In this document: in pieces, positions 62,722 to 64,000 of the stretch
How positions within the stretch are numbered: position 1 is the first letter of the stretch
How the letters are laid out: the number at the start of each line of letters is the position of its first letter
NCBI RefSeq assembly: GCF_902459645.1
Contig: NZ_CABPSK010000003.1
Location: 186,001 to 250,000 of the forward strand
Length of the DNA stretch: 64,000 nucleotides
Direction of reading: 5' to 3'
DNA from: Pandoraea pneumonica
GTDB taxonomy: Bacteria; Pseudomonadota; Gammaproteobacteria; Burkholderiales; Burkholderiaceae
Notes under the pieces: model-generated
What the model saw: only the letters and a program-made list of their open reading frames with translations
The model's database searches: none
What the model was told of the DNA's origin: nothing
Position numbers and translations under genes: made by a program

Positions 62722-64000
62722 ATGTCGCGTCTGCCCCCCGAATCTGCCGACGACGCTGCCGGCAACACCCCTTCTGCGGCCACGTCAGGCCCAAACCTCC
62801 CAATCGCCTCTACGGGCGCTACCGGGCCTACGCCCGCCACCTCTGCCGCCGCCACGCATGCGAACGGCAACGCCTCCGATCTTGAACCCACCGACGTGCC
62901 GTTGCTGCCGCCCGACGGGCTGACGAAATCTGGCAAACCGGCGAAACCCATCAAGGCGAGAACCCGCAAATCCGATCCAGCGACGCCCAATGGTCAGGTC
63001 GACACGAAGGGCAGCACCGATTCAGTCAACGAATCAGCGGCGGCCACGGCCAGCAAAGCCAAGACCACCCGTCCGACACGCAGCCGTCGTGGCAGCGCCA
63101 AGAAGAAAGGCATCGATCTCGGCTTGCAAGGCGGCGGTGCGCATGGCGCGTACACGTGGGGCGTACTGGACAAATTGCTCGAAGACGGGCGTCTCGAGTT
63201 CGAGGGCATCAGTGGTGCCTCGGCAGGCACGATGAACGCGCTGGTGCTCGCGCATGGCCTACTGGATCGTCCGGGTGTCGATCCGCGCGAAAAGGCCCGA
63301 GAATCGCTGCACAGCTTCTGGCTCGGGGTCTCGCAGGCCGGGTCGTCGGCGACGGCATGGGCGCAAACCGTCTTCAGTTGGCTCAACGGTCGGCCGACCG
63401 AATATCCGGTGTGGCACGACTGGATGCAAAGCATGCAGCAGTGGATGATGCCGTTCTCGCAGCCCACGGCCGAAATCAACCCGCTGCGCACGGTACTCGA
63501 AGCACAGGTCGACTTTGAGCGGTTGCGCGAGAGTACGGCCACTCGCTTATTCGTCTCCGCGACGAACATTCGCACGGGCAACATCCGCATCTTCCGCACG
63601 CACGAAATCACGCTCGATGTGGCCATGGCGTCGGCCTGCCTGCCGTGGCTCTTCAAGCCGGTGAAGATCGATGAGGATTATTACTGGGACGGCGGCTATC
63701 TCGGCAACCCGCCGCTCTACCCGTTCTATTACGAGACGCTCACGAGCGACATTCTGATCGTGCACATCAACCCGATCGAGCGCAAAGAGAAGCCTGTGCT
63801 GCCGGGCCAGATCATGAATCGGGTGAACGAGATCACCTTCAACGCATCGCTACAGCGCGAATTCCGCGCCATCTCCTTCGTGCACAAGCTGCTCGACGAA
63901 GGCTGGCTCAAGCCGGAATTCCGCAAGCGTTTGAAATACCCGCTGATCCACTCGATTCGTGCCGATAAGGAGCTCTACGACCTCTCGTCGTCGACGAAAT
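62722..64000 (+). CDS. Patatin-like phospholipase, C-terminus beyond window
   Basis: At least 426 codons. Residues 1-130 are a low-complexity Pro/Ala/Thr/Lys-rich tail, then the patatin domain begins GIDLGLQGGGAHGAYTWGVL (oxyanion hole GGGAHG). The nucleophile is Ser167 in GASAG and the dyad Asp323 lies in DGGYLGNPP. These enzymes hydrolyse acyl esters of phospholipids or other lipids. MASACLPWLFKPVKI is also typical. The gene is cut at the window end. Substrate unknown; an intracellular site is likely as no signal peptide is seen. Confidence 0.88.
   Translation, partial: MSRLPPESADDAAGNTPSAATSGPNLPIASTGATGPTPATSAAATHANGNASDLEPTDVPLLPPDGLTKSGKPAKPIKARTRKSDPATPNGQVDTKGSTDSVNESAAATASKAKTTRPTRSRRGSAKKKGIDLGLQGGGAHGAYTWGVLDKLLEDGRLEFEGISGASAGTMNALVLAHGLLDRPGVDPREKARESLHSFWLGVSQAGSSATAWAQTVFSWLNGRPTEYPVWHDWMQSMQQWMMPFSQPTAEINPLRTVLEAQVDFERLRESTATRLFVSATNIRTGNIRIFRTHEITLDVAMASACLPWLFKPVKIDEDYYWDGGYLGNPPLYPFYYETLTSDILIVHINPIERKEKPVLPGQIMNRVNEITFNASLQREFRAISFVHKLLDEGWLKPEFRKRLKYPLIHSIRADKELYDLSSSTK

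Overview
The window looks like a chromosomal core region of a high-GC betaproteobacterium of the Burkholderiaceae. The author's best guess is a Pandoraea-like genome. The evidence is a dense set of housekeeping genes in Burkholderiales-type neighbourhoods (clpS-clpA, exbB-exbD-lpxK-kdsB-adk, nadA-nadC opposite nadB, argD with GNAT genes, a livKHMGF block) and strong G/C third-position bias. No tRNA, rRNA, CRISPR array, insertion sequence or prophage was seen.

Layout. 1-4 kb: a divergent pair (truncated Rossmann protein / ferredoxin-dependent reductase), then argD and two acetyltransferases. argD is preceded by a small Arg-rich leader ORF and an intrinsic terminator, which looks like an arginine attenuator. 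4-9.1 kb: a branched-chain amino acid ABC importer (minus strand). 9.1-9.9 kb: a 770-base non-coding stretch with a candidate small RNA. 9.9-12.8 kb: ispH-fkpB, radC, rpmB-rpmG. 13-16.8 kb: nadB facing nadA-nadC (quinolinate and NAD synthesis). 16.9-22 kb: acyl desaturase, MscS channel, RsmB-type methyltransferase, purN. 22.3-31.2 kb: ribF, ileS-lspA, coaBC, an MFS transporter, a flavin monooxygenase, dut. 31.3-34.5 kb: clpS-clpA and a cold-shock gene with a long leader.

35-43 kb is the accessory part. It holds a four-gene Rieske ring-hydroxylating oxygenase cluster (reductase, large and small oxygenase subunits, ferredoxin) under a divergent NahR/NagR-type LysR regulator, arranged like salicylate 5-hydroxylase operons. 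It also holds a glycosyltransferase, an SDR with its own LysR regulator and a VOC protein. Degenerate 9/18-bp repeats are concentrated here. 43-49.5 kb: small exported or membrane proteins of unknown role, icd, rluE, a pair of Lys/His/Ala-rich Asr-like exported peptides, a DUF192 protein, an HD-GYP protein and sodB. 49.6-57.2 kb: xseA, a DnaA-box-rich intergenic region, then exbB-exbD-lpxK-Trm112-kdsB-adk (envelope energisation, lipid A/Kdo synthesis, adenylate kinase), an SDR and a Mpo1-like membrane protein. 57.3-64 kb: SirB1, murJ, rpsT, a DUF3579 gene sharing a palindromic operator with icd, argF, ppnP and a patatin phospholipase cut by the window end.

Functionally the window is mostly anabolism (arginine, NAD, isoprenoid, purine, flavin, CoA, lipid A, Kdo), translation and proteolysis. 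The points most worth following are the putative arginine attenuation leader of argD, the operator shared by icd and the DUF3579 gene, the DnaA-box cluster, and the candidate intergenic sRNA.
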